Shown: positions 1-5,741 of the stretch, in pieces | Layout: every line of letters starts with the position of its first letter | Numbering within the stretch: the stretch's first letter is position 1 | Origin: Streptomyces bikiniensis | GTDB taxonomy: Bacteria > Actinomycetota > Actinomycetes > Streptomycetales > Streptomycetaceae | Assembly (NCBI GenBank): GCA_000716465.1 | Contig: JNWL01000084.1 | Location: 1 to 9,847 of the forward strand | Direction of reading: 5' to 3' | Length of the DNA stretch: 9,847 bases | The notes under the pieces: model-generated | Database searches by the model: none | What the model was told of the DNA's origin: nothing | Seen by the model: the letters and a program-made list of their open reading frames with translations, nothing else | Program-made: the position numbers and the translations under genes

Positions 1-100
1 CCCGTTCCATGCGGCGTCATCCCCCCTGAGCCCGTGGCTGAAGGGATTGTTCCATGGGCTGCCAGCGTCTCCGCAGGACGGCATTCTGAAACGATCAGTA

Positions 101-232
101 AGGGCTGTCCCGTAACTCCAGCTACCGCCTGTCAGTATCCGGTTCGCCCTGCTTGCCTCTGACTCCAGTGGAGGCACGAGTTGGGGCGCAACCGGACAAG
201 CTGATCTGCACCTGGTGACCCACCTGCCCTAG
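101..232. mobile_element. MITE-1 copy 1, truncated on the right by IS-A
   Basis: This 132-bp stretch matches 8570-8701 without gaps and with seven substitutions (about 95% identity). It begins AGGGCTGTCCCGTAACTC, next to a TA at 99-100, and encodes nothing. It stops at CTAG (229-232), where IS-A begins. The last 22 bp of the full element, including its right inverted end, are missing here and are also not found after the right end of IS-A at 1624, so an insertion was followed by deletion or rearrangement. The ends resemble those of IS5-family (IS427-like) elements, so it is probably moved by a transposase supplied elsewhere; that last point is inference. Confidence 0.85.
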
Positions 233-295
233 GGCCTGTTGCGAAAGTGCTGGTAGTGACTGCTGTGGTTGAGTAGTTCGAGGTGAAGGAGAGTC

Positions 296-679
296 ATGAC
301 TAGTTGGGCTGGCGCATCGGCTGCGGCTAGCAATGCCGAGATTCGGCAGTACTGTTCGGCCTCGGCTCAGGCTCTCGAGGCCGCAGGTCTGCCTCCTACA
401 GAGCGATGGGACGAGTCTGGTGGGACGGCCTTCTACTGGCCGAAGGGTGATCCTGCGCTCACCCATGGGCCGTGGGTGAACGGAATCGTCGTGTTCTGGG
501 GGACCAGAGGTGCACGTCGCGGCTGGGGCTGCGCCTCCCTTGATGAGGCTGGCAACCCCGTGCTTGGGGCCGCAACTACCTGGCTTCCCGTTCCTCCCTC
601 CATCGCCCCCGGTCTGCTGACCGGACATCTTAGGCGTCTGTTCGCCGAAGGTGTCCTGGCATCTGAGTCCGAGCGCTGA
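296..679 (+). CDS. Hypothetical protein, passenger gene inside IS-A (127 aa)
   Basis: I do not recognise this protein. The gene has a clear AAGGAG ribosome-binding site at 286-291, four bases before the ATG, which together with GC-rich codon use supports it as real. The product is soluble-looking, without signal peptide or membrane helix. It is rich in Trp, Gly and Ala, with a motif WVNGIVVFWGTR near the middle and a C-terminal helix ending in acidic and basic residues. It lies between the left inverted end of IS-A and the transposase, facing the transposase with 21 bp between the two stop codons, so it appears to travel with the IS. It could be a cargo gene or a fragment of host DNA captured in the element. 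No function can be given. Confidence 0.6.
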   Translation: MTSWAGASAAASNAEIRQYCSASAQALEAAGLPPTERWDESGGTAFYWPKGDPALTHGPWVNGIVVFWGTRGARRGWGCASLDEAGNPVLGAATTWLPVPPSIAPGLLTGHLRRLFAEGVLASESER

Positions 680-700
680 TGGAGCGACTGCGGTGTTCGG

Positions 701-1575
701 TCACAGCCACTCGTTGAGGACTGCGACCAGCACGGTCGCTTCGTAGCGGACGGCGAGTTTGTCGTACCTGGTGGCGACAGCGCGGTGGCGCTTGAGCCGG
801 TTGATGCCGCACTCGACCGCGTGGCGCTGTTTGTAGTCAGCCTTGTCGAACTTCGGCGGCCGGCCGCCAAGGGAGCCAAGGTTACGCCGGTTGCGGACCC
901 GGTCCGCCGGAACCGGAATCGTCGCCTTGATACCGCGTCTGCGCAGGTAGACGCGGTTCTTTCGGGAGTCGTATGCCTTGTCGGCTCGGACTCGGTTCGG
1001 GCGTTTACATGGTCTGCCGAGCCTCAGCCGGGGAACTCGGATCGCTTCCAGGACCGGCTCGAACTGCAGGGAGTCGCCTCGCTGGCCGGCCGTGATCACC
1101 ACAGACAAGGGTTTCCGTCCTTGCTCGACCGCGAGGTGGATTTTGCTGGTCAGACCGCCGCGCGATCGTCCGAGGCCATGATCGGCCGGCTCGACAAAGA
1201 TCCCACCTGGTGGCTCCTTCTGGAGGTCCCCTTTTTAGCCGCCCCAGCGGCGTGCTGGTGGGCCCGGCAGACCGTCGAGACGACGTTAACGTCCCAGGTG
1301 ATCAGGCCCTTCGCGTCTGCCTCGGCCTGGAGCCGGGTGACGATCCGGGCCCAGGTGCCATCCCGCTGCCAGCGCCGGAACAGGTCGTAGACCCGATCCC
1401 ACGGACCATAGCGTTCGGGCACGTCCCGCCACGGAGCACCGGTCGGCGTCCGCCACCGTATGCCGTCTATCAGCTGCCGCCGCGTCCACACCTGCGGACG
1501 GCCCGGCTTGATGCCCCGCGGCAGCAGCGGCTCAAGCCGGGCCCACTGGTCGTTCGTCAGATCCCCACATCCCAC
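701..1575 (-). CDS. IS5-family transposase of IS-A (orfA/orfB by -1 frameshift; catalytic Asp replaced)
   Basis: This is a DDE transposase in two overlapping frames. OrfA starts at a GTG (1575) and carries the N-terminal DUF4096-like domain ([34 protein letters not shown]). OrfB carries the C-terminal catalytic part (ADKAYDS, then [20 protein letters not shown]). Reading back one base at A AAG GGG (1234 down to 1228) joins them into one protein of about 291 aa in the usual order; the B frame is closed by TAA immediately upstream of that site. At the first catalytic position the family has VDST, but here the sequence is VVST (GTC instead of GAC). The second Asp and the Glu are present. The protein is therefore probably inactive unless this is a local error. 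It points towards the passenger gene. Confidence 0.85.
1228..1236 (-). promoter_or_regulatory. Programmed -1 frameshift site in the IS-A transposase
   Basis: On the minus strand the sequence reads GCT AAA AAG GGG ACC in the orfA frame. Slippage of AAG GGG back by one base gives AAA GGG and continues as GAC CTC CAG AAG, restoring the conserved transposase sequence. In the -1 frame a TAA lies immediately before AAA GGG, so the switch can happen only within this run. The equivalent place in IS-C carries the same heptamer. Confidence 0.75.
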
Positions 1576-1623
1576 GAGACGTGATCATCAACGAGCAAGA
1601 TCCGCTTTCGCAATACGCCCTAG

Positions 1624-1695
1624 GACGGTCTTCTTTGGCCCCGCTGCGACGGCTTCGTCTGGCCCCGGGTAGGAACGGTTTAATTTGGCCCCACT
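1624..1695. repeat. Three ~20-bp direct repeats resembling an IS21-family end
   Basis: Three imperfect copies of ACGGYYTT..TYTGGCCCC begin at 1625, 1649 and 1675, a period of 24-26 bp. Multiple short repeats near the ends are typical of IS21-family elements, where they bind the IstA transposase. No istA or istB follows directly, so this would be a stranded end. It abuts the right CTAG of IS-A. The repeats are seen directly; the IS21 assignment is inference, helped by the istA stub at 2542-2703. Confidence 0.5.
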
Positions 1696-1711
1696 TGGCT
1701 TTCAGGAGGCC

Positions 1712-1733
1712 CCGCCGACGTCAATGTCGGTGG
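1712..1733. other. Short hairpin upstream of the SMI1/KNR4 gene
   Basis: CCGCCGAC (1712-1719) pairs with GTCGGTGG (1726-1733) with one G-T pair and a 6-base loop. It sits about 20 bp before the SMI1/KNR4 start and could be a leftover terminator or a leader hairpin. Its role is unknown. Confidence 0.35.
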
Positions 1734-1752
1734 CGGCCCCTACCTTTTGCTC

Positions 1753-2433
1753 ATGATTGATCAGCAGTGGGCGGGCATCCGTCAACGGGTCGAGGCTTTG
1801 GGGACGTCCTCCGCGAGCATCGACGTGTTCGGGGCCTTGGGGCACAAATGGGTTCTGGAGCAGCCGCTCAGCCACGCCGAGCTCGCAGAGCTCGAGGCAC
1901 AGATGAAGGTGACGCTGCCGGAGGACTTCCGAACCTTCCTCCTGTATGTCGGCGCGGGTGGCGCTGGGCCCGCCTACGGCGTGTTCCCGGTGCGGCGAGT
2001 GCAAGGCCGCTGGCGGTGGGAGGGCGACGGCGCCAAGCTGGCAGATCTTTCCCGGCTTGCCGAGCCGTTTCCCGAGCAGGGTCCGGACCCGAAGCTACTG
2101 GAGGAACTGGCGGCCCACTGCCCCGAGGAAGAGGACTTCGAAGAAATCGAAGAGTTCGACGACGCCATCGAAGCGTGGGACGAACGCTGGGACGCTGTCA
2201 TGTTCAACCCGGATCGCACGGTCGGCGCCATCGTCATCTCCCACCGCGGCTGCGCCCTGCGTGACTGGCTGGTGATCAGCGGCGCGCACCGAGGCACGAT
2301 ATGGACCGACGATCGTGCGGACGAGGCTGACCTGGCCCCCCTTCGGAGCGACGACGGGACTCAAGTGACCTTCGCTCGCTGGTACACCGACTGGCTGCGT
2401 CACGCCGAGCGCACAGCACTGGAAGCAATCTGA
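1753..2433 (+). CDS. SMI1/KNR4 (SUKH) family protein, probable orphan immunity protein
   Basis: The product (226 aa from the ATG at 1753; a TTG two codons earlier at 1747 is possible) has the features of the SMI1/KNR4 or SUKH superfamily. These are the helical start, the core motif LSHAELAELEAQMKVTLPED followed by FRTFLLYVGAGGAGPAYGVF, an acidic linker rich in Glu and Asp, and a C-terminal WLVISGAHRGTIWTDDR segment typical of family members. Bacterial SUKH proteins commonly neutralise secreted polymorphic toxins in the cytoplasm. No toxin gene lies beside it: the neighbours are an IS21-like end on the left and an istA stub on the right. The ribosome-binding site is weak (upstream is CCCCTACCTTTTGCTC). 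The immunity role is family-based inference. Confidence 0.85.
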   Translation: MIDQQWAGIRQRVEALGTSSASIDVFGALGHKWVLEQPLSHAELAELEAQMKVTLPEDFRTFLLYVGAGGAGPAYGVFPVRRVQGRWRWEGDGAKLADLSRLAEPFPEQGPDPKLLEELAAHCPEEEDFEEIEEFDDAIEAWDERWDAVMFNPDRTVGAIVISHRGCALRDWLVISGAHRGTIWTDDRADEADLAPLRSDDGTQVTFARWYTDWLRHAERTALEAI

Positions 2434-2489
2434 GCACCCGGAGTCGACCCACCGCGCACGGGCGCTCAGAGGCTCGCGCACTCGTTTGG

Positions 2490-2541
2490 AGTAGTGCGGT
2501 ATTGACCCGGATTCGCGACCGGGATCACGCTGTGTGAGTTC
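2490..2541. other. Possible IS21 left-end sequence upstream of the istA stub
   Basis: Two short similar blocks, GACCCGGATTCGC and GACCGGGATCACGC, lie in tandem at about 2505-2530, just before the istA-like reading frame. This is the arrangement expected at the transposase-binding end of an IS21-family element. The copies are short and the call is weak. Confidence 0.3.
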
Positions 2542-2703
2542 GTGATTACGGCCGTGTCAGGAGGCCGGGTTTCGCAGCGTGTTGAGTTGTTCGAGCGGCT
2601 CCGTCGCGACCGGCGGTTGGAGAACGCCTCCATCCACGAGCTGGCCCGCCGTTACACGGTCCACCGCCGGGTGGTCCGCCAAGCCAACCGGCTTGGACAG
2701 TGA
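2542..2703 (+). pseudogene. istA: IS21-family istA, N-terminal stub
   Basis: The frame from the GTG at 2542 encodes 53 residues containing RVELFERLRRDRRLENASI, then HELARRYTVHRRVVRQA. This is the N-terminal winged-helix DNA-binding start of IstA transposases from actinobacteria. The frame ends in TGA at 2701-2703, overlapping the AGT target site of IS-B. Removing IS-B does not restore the gene: the rejoined sequence also reads CAG TGA. The stub was therefore already truncated before IS-B arrived. The catalytic domain and istB are absent from the window. A full IstA has several hundred residues, so this is only a relic. Confidence 0.65.
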
Positions 2704-2762
2704 ACCTCTTTCATCCTGTGCTGGAGGGTGAAATGGGCTGGTCAGTAGGTGTGGTGACGAGG

Positions 2763-2824
2763 CAGGGCCCCTGGTCGTTGGTGTGATGATCTCACTCATC
2801 ACACCGGCGACCGAAGGGGCCCTG
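2763..2824 (+). promoter_or_regulatory. Hairpin masking the ribosome-binding site of the IS-B transposase
   Basis: In RNA, 2763-2789 pairs with 2796-2824. Ten pairs lie next to a 6-base loop (GGTGTGATGA with TCATCACACC), then two G-U pairs, five more pairs, a 2-base bulge and ten pairs (CAGGGCCCCT side). The purine tract GAAGGGG (2813-2819) lies inside the right arm, and GTG (2825-2827) follows the base of the stem at once. Transcripts entering from outside would fold and hide the site, a protective device known from other insertion sequences. That role is inference; the pairing is visible. Confidence 0.7.
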
Positions 2825-3589
2825 GTGGTTCCGTATCCTGCCACGCTCGACGTCCCGCACGAGCTGGTCGAGCATGTTTCCTGGCTGCTTCACGAACGCC
2901 GTCGAGCTCGCAATACCCGATGGCGCAGGCTCGGATGTTTCAAGCAGGCTCTGCTCACGCTGGTCCATCTGCGGAAGAACGAGACGTTCTCGCAGCTCGG
3001 GGCCGGTTTCGGGATATCGCAGGCCACCGCCTGGCGGTACGTCGACGAGACCCTGGACGTTCTGGCCGGCTGGGCGCCCGGCCTCTGCGAAGCGTTCACC
3101 GGCCTCGGTGAAGGCGACCACGTCATCGTTGACGGCACGCTGATCCCCATCGACCGGATCGCGGCCGATAAGCCGTACTACTCGATGAAACACCGCCGGC
3201 ATGGCATGAACGTGCAGGTCATCGCCCGTCCCGACGGCACACCGCTGTGGTTCTCTCGTGCGACACCCGGGCGAACCCATGATCTGACCGCGGCTCGCGC
3301 CCATGGCATCGTCCAGGCCTGCCTCACCAGAGAGATCCTCGTTCTCGCCGACCGCGCCTACCAGGGCGCCGGCGCCACCGTCCGCACCCCGTACAAGAAC
3401 CACCACGAACAGCCAGAGCACTACCAGCAATTCAACCGCGACCACGCCCGACTCAGAGCACCCGGCGAACGCGCCTTCGCGCAGCTGAAGTCCTGGCGCC
3501 TGCTCCGCCGAGCCCGATGCTCCACCCGCCGCATCGGCACCATCGTTCAGGCCGTCCACACACTGCTGACCTGCAGCTATTCAGGATGA
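2825..3589 (+). CDS. IS5-family (ISL2 group) transposase of IS-B
   Basis: This is an intact DDE transposase of the DDE_Tnp_4 type. From the GTG at 2825 it has 254 aa; a longer reading from the GTG at 2783 (268 aa) would start inside the hairpin. I prefer 2825 because GAAGGGG lies 5 bases upstream and relatives begin close to the PYPATLDV segment. An N-terminal helix-turn-helix region (FSQLGAGFGISQATAWRYVDE) is followed by the catalytic residues: Asp in VDGTLIPIDR, Asp in LADRAYQGAG, and Glu in GERAFAQLKSWRLLRRARCS. These are residues 117, 190 and 229 in the long reading. The gene ends 9 bp before the element end. Nothing suggests inactivation. Confidence 0.9.
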   Translation: MVPYPATLDVPHELVEHVSWLLHERRRARNTRWRRLGCFKQALLTLVHLRKNETFSQLGAGFGISQATAWRYVDETLDVLAGWAPGLCEAFTGLGEGDHVIVDGTLIPIDRIAADKPYYSMKHRRHGMNVQVIARPDGTPLWFSRATPGRTHDLTAARAHGIVQACLTREILVLADRAYQGAGATVRTPYKNHHEQPEHYQQFNRDHARLRAPGERAFAQLKSWRLLRRARCSTRRIGTIVQAVHTLLTCSYSG

Positions 3590-3598
3590 AAGAGGCTC

Positions 3599-3768
3599 AG
3601 TGAGCCTTTTCCAACCTAGCTGTCAGGTCGGCCGCTCCTGTCCGTCGGAGCGTTCACAGCATGGTGACCGACTGTCGATCTGCTGGTCACAGGTCTGTCA
3701 CCGGCTGACATGGTCACTCGTCGACGCGCCCTTGGCCAGCACAGATGTGAGGTTGGAAAAGGCTCACT
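3599..3768. mobile_element. MITE-2: 170-bp miniature element with perfect 19-bp inverted ends
   Basis: AGTGAGCCTTTTCCAACCT (3599-3617) is exactly the reverse complement of 3750-3768. Between them lie about 130 bp without a gene, containing further inverted motifs (TGTCAG near 3621 with CTGACA near 3705, and repeated GGTCAC). The ends resemble those of IS-B (GAGCCTCTTTCATCCTG), so an ISL2-type transposase could move it. If AGT and ACT are read as flanking ANT sites, the mobile part is 3602-3765. The right end touches the stop codon of the AraC gene. Confidence 0.75.
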
Positions 3769-4851
3769 TTATTGATGCCCGTCCGCCGGACGCGGTCTAC
3801 GGCGCAGGGCGGCGGGTGTGGTTCCGTACCAGCGCTGCACCGCGCGGCGCAGCGCTCGCGCGTCGGCGTAGCCACTGCGGGCGGCAACCGTATCGACAGC
3901 GAGGTTGGTGTCGTGAAGGAGCCGGGTCACGTGACTGCGCCGTAGGGAATCGAGTTCGCCGTTCCAGGTGGTGCCGTGCTCCTCGAGCCGCCGCTGGACC
4001 GTGCGGGTACTGACGGCCATGCGACGGGCGACCGCGATCAGCGTGGTGTCGGACTCGTGGTGGGCAGAGGCCAGGGCGGCACGGAACAGGTCCAGCCAGT
4101 CGTGCAGCGGGACCGAGGCGGCGAGCGTCTGTTCCGCGTGCCGCCTCAACACCGCGGAGAGTCCCGGTTGTGCGGCCGGGTTGGGCTCCTTGAGATCGGA
4201 GGCAAGGAAGGTGAGGGAACTGACCGGTGTCTCGAACTCGATCGCGCGGGTGCCGAACAGCTCGGTCAGGGAATCGTGTCGGCGAGGTGTTTCCGCGGCG
4301 AGCGTGACCCGGACGGGAGTCAAATTGCGCTGCACCGCATTGCTCAGGCACTGCCGGTATACGCCGAGGGCGTAGGCGCTGACCGCGTTGCCCGCCTCGT
4401 AGGCAATGTCGGCCTGGTTGTGGTGGAGGATGGTGACCTGCTGGCCGTCCTCGCTGATGTGGAGGGCGTCGGTGGAGGCATCGCCCACCGCTGCGAAGCA
4501 GTCGGAGGCATCCCGGATGCCTTCGAGCGGGGTGGGTGCGGAGGAGACCAGGTAGTCCCAGGCGCCGAGCGCACCGGGGCGCGACTCCTTGGCAAGGACC
4601 AGCGACAGCATGGTCCAGGGAGCGTGGACGGTCGCCAGCTCCGCTAGGCGGACCACCGTGCTTGTGGGGGTGCGGCACAGGTCGTCGTTCAGGTGCTCCG
4701 GCGCCAGGCCGAGCAGCCCCTCGTACCCCTGTTGCGGTACGTGGAGCAGCCTTGCGGCTGCCAGGTAGATACGAGCCAGGTTGGAAGAGGTCGTGTTGTG
4801 GTGTGGTGGTGCGGTCACAGGTGCTGAGGATAGTTCGGGGCTTGAGGCCAC
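3769..4851 (-). CDS. AraC-family transcriptional regulator (Arabinose_bd domain)
   Basis: This 360-aa protein has the two-part plan of the family. Residues about 20-215 form an N-terminal ligand-binding region of the Arabinose_bd type (LARIYLAAARLLHVPQQG at the start, LSSLTFLASDL-like segment at the end). Residues about 265-350 form the AraC DNA-binding domain with two helix-turn-helix units: VARRMAVSTRTVQRRLEEHG (274-293) and VAARSGYADARALRRAVQRW (322-341), then YGTTPAALRRR. The start is a GTG at 4851 with a poor ribosome-binding site; a GTG at residue 12 (4818) is an alternative. Its last codon abuts MITE-2, so the extreme C-terminus and terminator may have been altered by that insertion. 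No target gene is evident; the region upstream is non-coding, then carries a pseudogene. Confidence 0.9.
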   Translation of the reverse strand: MASSPELSSAPVTAPPHHNTTSSNLARIYLAAARLLHVPQQGYEGLLGLAPEHLNDDLCRTPTSTVVRLAELATVHAPWTMLSLVLAKESRPGALGAWDYLVSSAPTPLEGIRDASDCFAAVGDASTDALHISEDGQQVTILHHNQADIAYEAGNAVSAYALGVYRQCLSNAVQRNLTPVRVTLAAETPRRHDSLTELFGTRAIEFETPVSSLTFLASDLKEPNPAAQPGLSAVLRRHAEQTLAASVPLHDWLDLFRAALASAHHESDTTLIAVARRMAVSTRTVQRRLEEHGTTWNGELDSLRRSHVTRLLHDTNLAVDTVAARSGYADARALRRAVQRWYGTTPAALRRRPRPADGHQ

Positions 4852-5182
4852 GGATGCCAGGTCTGCGCTACCGCAGGTTGGCCGTCAGGCGCGCTGGGTC
4901 CCCTTGTTGGCGTGTGCTGTCCCAAGTGGGCTTGTCGCAGTACCCGTAGCTTGGTGATCGTTTCCGCGTGCCGTCCCGGTGGCTTACTGTCAGCCACCGC
5001 TAGGGTTGACAGGTTGAGACGCAGGCTGAAAGGTCGCCGGCCGGGCCGTGTCGGTGCCGCCGGAGCTGCTGGCGGAGTAGTGGGGGGTGGAGTCATGGGG
5101 CGGCACGAAATCGAGGCATTATCTTGGCGCAGAGGCTGCTCTTCCGCCGTGCATCCAAGAAAGTCGGTGTGACCACAGACCC
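4852..5182. other. Non-coding stretch upstream of the AraC gene
   Basis: I see no convincing gene here. It should contain the promoter of the minus-strand AraC gene. A small hairpin is present: CGGTGGC (4977-4983) pairs with GCCACCG (4993-4999). A minus-strand frame (4815-5096) is open but Pro/Ala-rich at its start, lacks a ribosome-binding site and overlaps the AraC start, so it is not called. Confidence 0.4.
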
Positions 5183-5488
5183 ACCCGCGTACGGTGGACG
5201 GACTTCGACGGGGACAGCTACGCCGACTCCTCCGTAGTCCAGGCCAGCGGGTCAGTGAACACCTGCCTTAACCACGGCGGCGACGGCAGCTGGTTCATCC
5301 CGGCAGGCCCCTGTCACCACATGGGTAACCAGTGGGCATCGGCTGGTCCTATTCGCCAACTGCAACGCCGAAGGACACAGCGACTACAGCCTTACTGACA
5401 CCAGCGGCTTCACCTGGTCCGTCTGTGGAACGGTGGCGACGGCCACGCCCGCTGGACCGACCTCAGCAACGTCTCCCACACCGCCTGA
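5183..5488 (+). pseudogene. Remnant of a VCBS/FG-GAP repeat protein (frameshifted)
   Basis: Three pieces in two frames read like consecutive parts of the repeats found in secreted streptomycete proteins. Piece 1 (about 5186-5330) gives VRWTDFDGDSYADSSVVQAS, then SVNTCLNHGGDGSWF. Piece 2, in another frame (about 5340-5420), gives LVLFANCNAEGHSDYSLTD and TSGFTWS. Piece 3, back in the first frame (5426-5488), gives WNGGDGHARWTDLSNVSHTA and a TGA stop. The DxDGDxxAD calcium-binding-like pattern and NGGDG turns are the family marks. At least two frameshifts and the missing upstream part make this a dead C-terminal fragment. What the intact protein did cannot be told. Confidence 0.65.
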
Positions 5489-5648
5489 CTTCCCGTTGCA
5501 GCCCGCAACGTGCAGCCGCTCCCAGCCCAAGCATCTGTACCGGACGACGCCTCTGGCCGCCCGGCACCAGCCTGGCTCCGCCCGGGCACCTCTCGCCACG
5601 CCACTCCGGACTGTCCGGCTCACGAACCCGCCATGCACTGGTGCTCGG

Positions 5649-5666
5649 CCTGCCGTGCGCGGCAGG
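5649..5666. other. Small hairpin downstream of the VCBS remnant
   Basis: CCTGCCG (5649-5655) pairs with CGGCAGG (5660-5666) around a TGCG loop. It may be a weak terminator. The rest of 5489-5741 shows no gene. Confidence 0.3.
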
Positions 5667-5689
5667 GCGGGACTCACCGTTACTCATCT

Positions 5690-5715
5690 CCTTTCCGCGA
5701 CACGTCTCGGAAGGG
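5690..5715 (+). promoter_or_regulatory. Hairpin in the leader of the PLD-like gene
   Basis: CCTTTCCG (5690-5697) pairs with CGGAAGGG (5708-5715) with one G-U pair and a 10-base loop, ending 26 bp before the ATG at 5742. The purine tract GGAAGGGG in its right arm is too far from the start to be an ordinary ribosome-binding site. It may be an mRNA-stabilising or regulatory leader structure, or a terminator of upstream transcription. Confidence 0.4.
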
Positions 5716-5741
5716 GCTAGTAGAAAGCGAAAACCTCACCG

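Larger units (their letters stand above)
233..1619. mobile_element. IS-A: IS5-family insertion sequence with passenger gene (1,387 bp)
   Basis: The left end GGCCTGTTGCGAAAGTG (233-249) and the reverse complement of the right end, GGCGTATTGCGAAAGCG (1603-1619), match at 14 of 17 positions. CTAG lies directly outside both ends (229-232 and 1620-1623), which fits the 4-bp YTAR target duplication of IS5-type elements. The element holds a minus-strand transposase (701-1575) and a plus-strand gene (296-679) between the transposase stop and the left end. Most small IS5 elements have no such extra gene. The same CTAG is present and unoccupied in the intact MITE-1 copy at 8698-8701, which shows what the target looked like. 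Confidence 0.8.
2702..3598. mobile_element. IS-B: IS5-family, ISL2-type insertion sequence (897 bp)
   Basis: The left end GAACCTCTTTCATCCTG (2702-2718) and the reverse complement of 3582-3598, GAGCCTCTTTCATCCTG, match at 16 of 17 positions. AGT flanks both sides (2699-2701 and 3599-3601), which fits the 3-bp ANT target duplication of the ISL2 group. One intact transposase gene fills the element. The left AGT ends the istA stub and the right AGT is the first three bases of MITE-2, so IS-B landed exactly at the edge of that miniature element. Confidence 0.9.

Noticed and set aside
1..98. Left edge of the window
   Set aside because: No reading frame, repeat or structure was convincing in this short stretch.
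632..655. Alternative left end of IS-A just after the transposase stop (GGCGTCTGTTCGCCGAAGG near 633)
   Set aside because: Its match to the right end needs gaps and lies inside a reading frame. The 233 end matches 14 of 17 without gaps and has CTAG on both sides.
2792..3559. Long minus-strand open frame (255 codons)
   Set aside because: It is antisense to the intact IS-B transposase, has no family features, and arises from GC-rich codon structure.
3797..4678. Long minus-strand frame (293 codons) and plus-strand frame 3976-4647
   Set aside because: Both overlap the AraC gene, whose domains are clear. Their products are Arg/Pro/Gly-rich and low in complexity.
4815..5096. Minus-strand 93-codon frame before the AraC gene
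   Set aside because: Pro/Ala-rich start, no ribosome-binding site, overlaps the AraC start. A fragment like ETITKLRVLRQAHLGQ looks protein-like but was not enough to call it.
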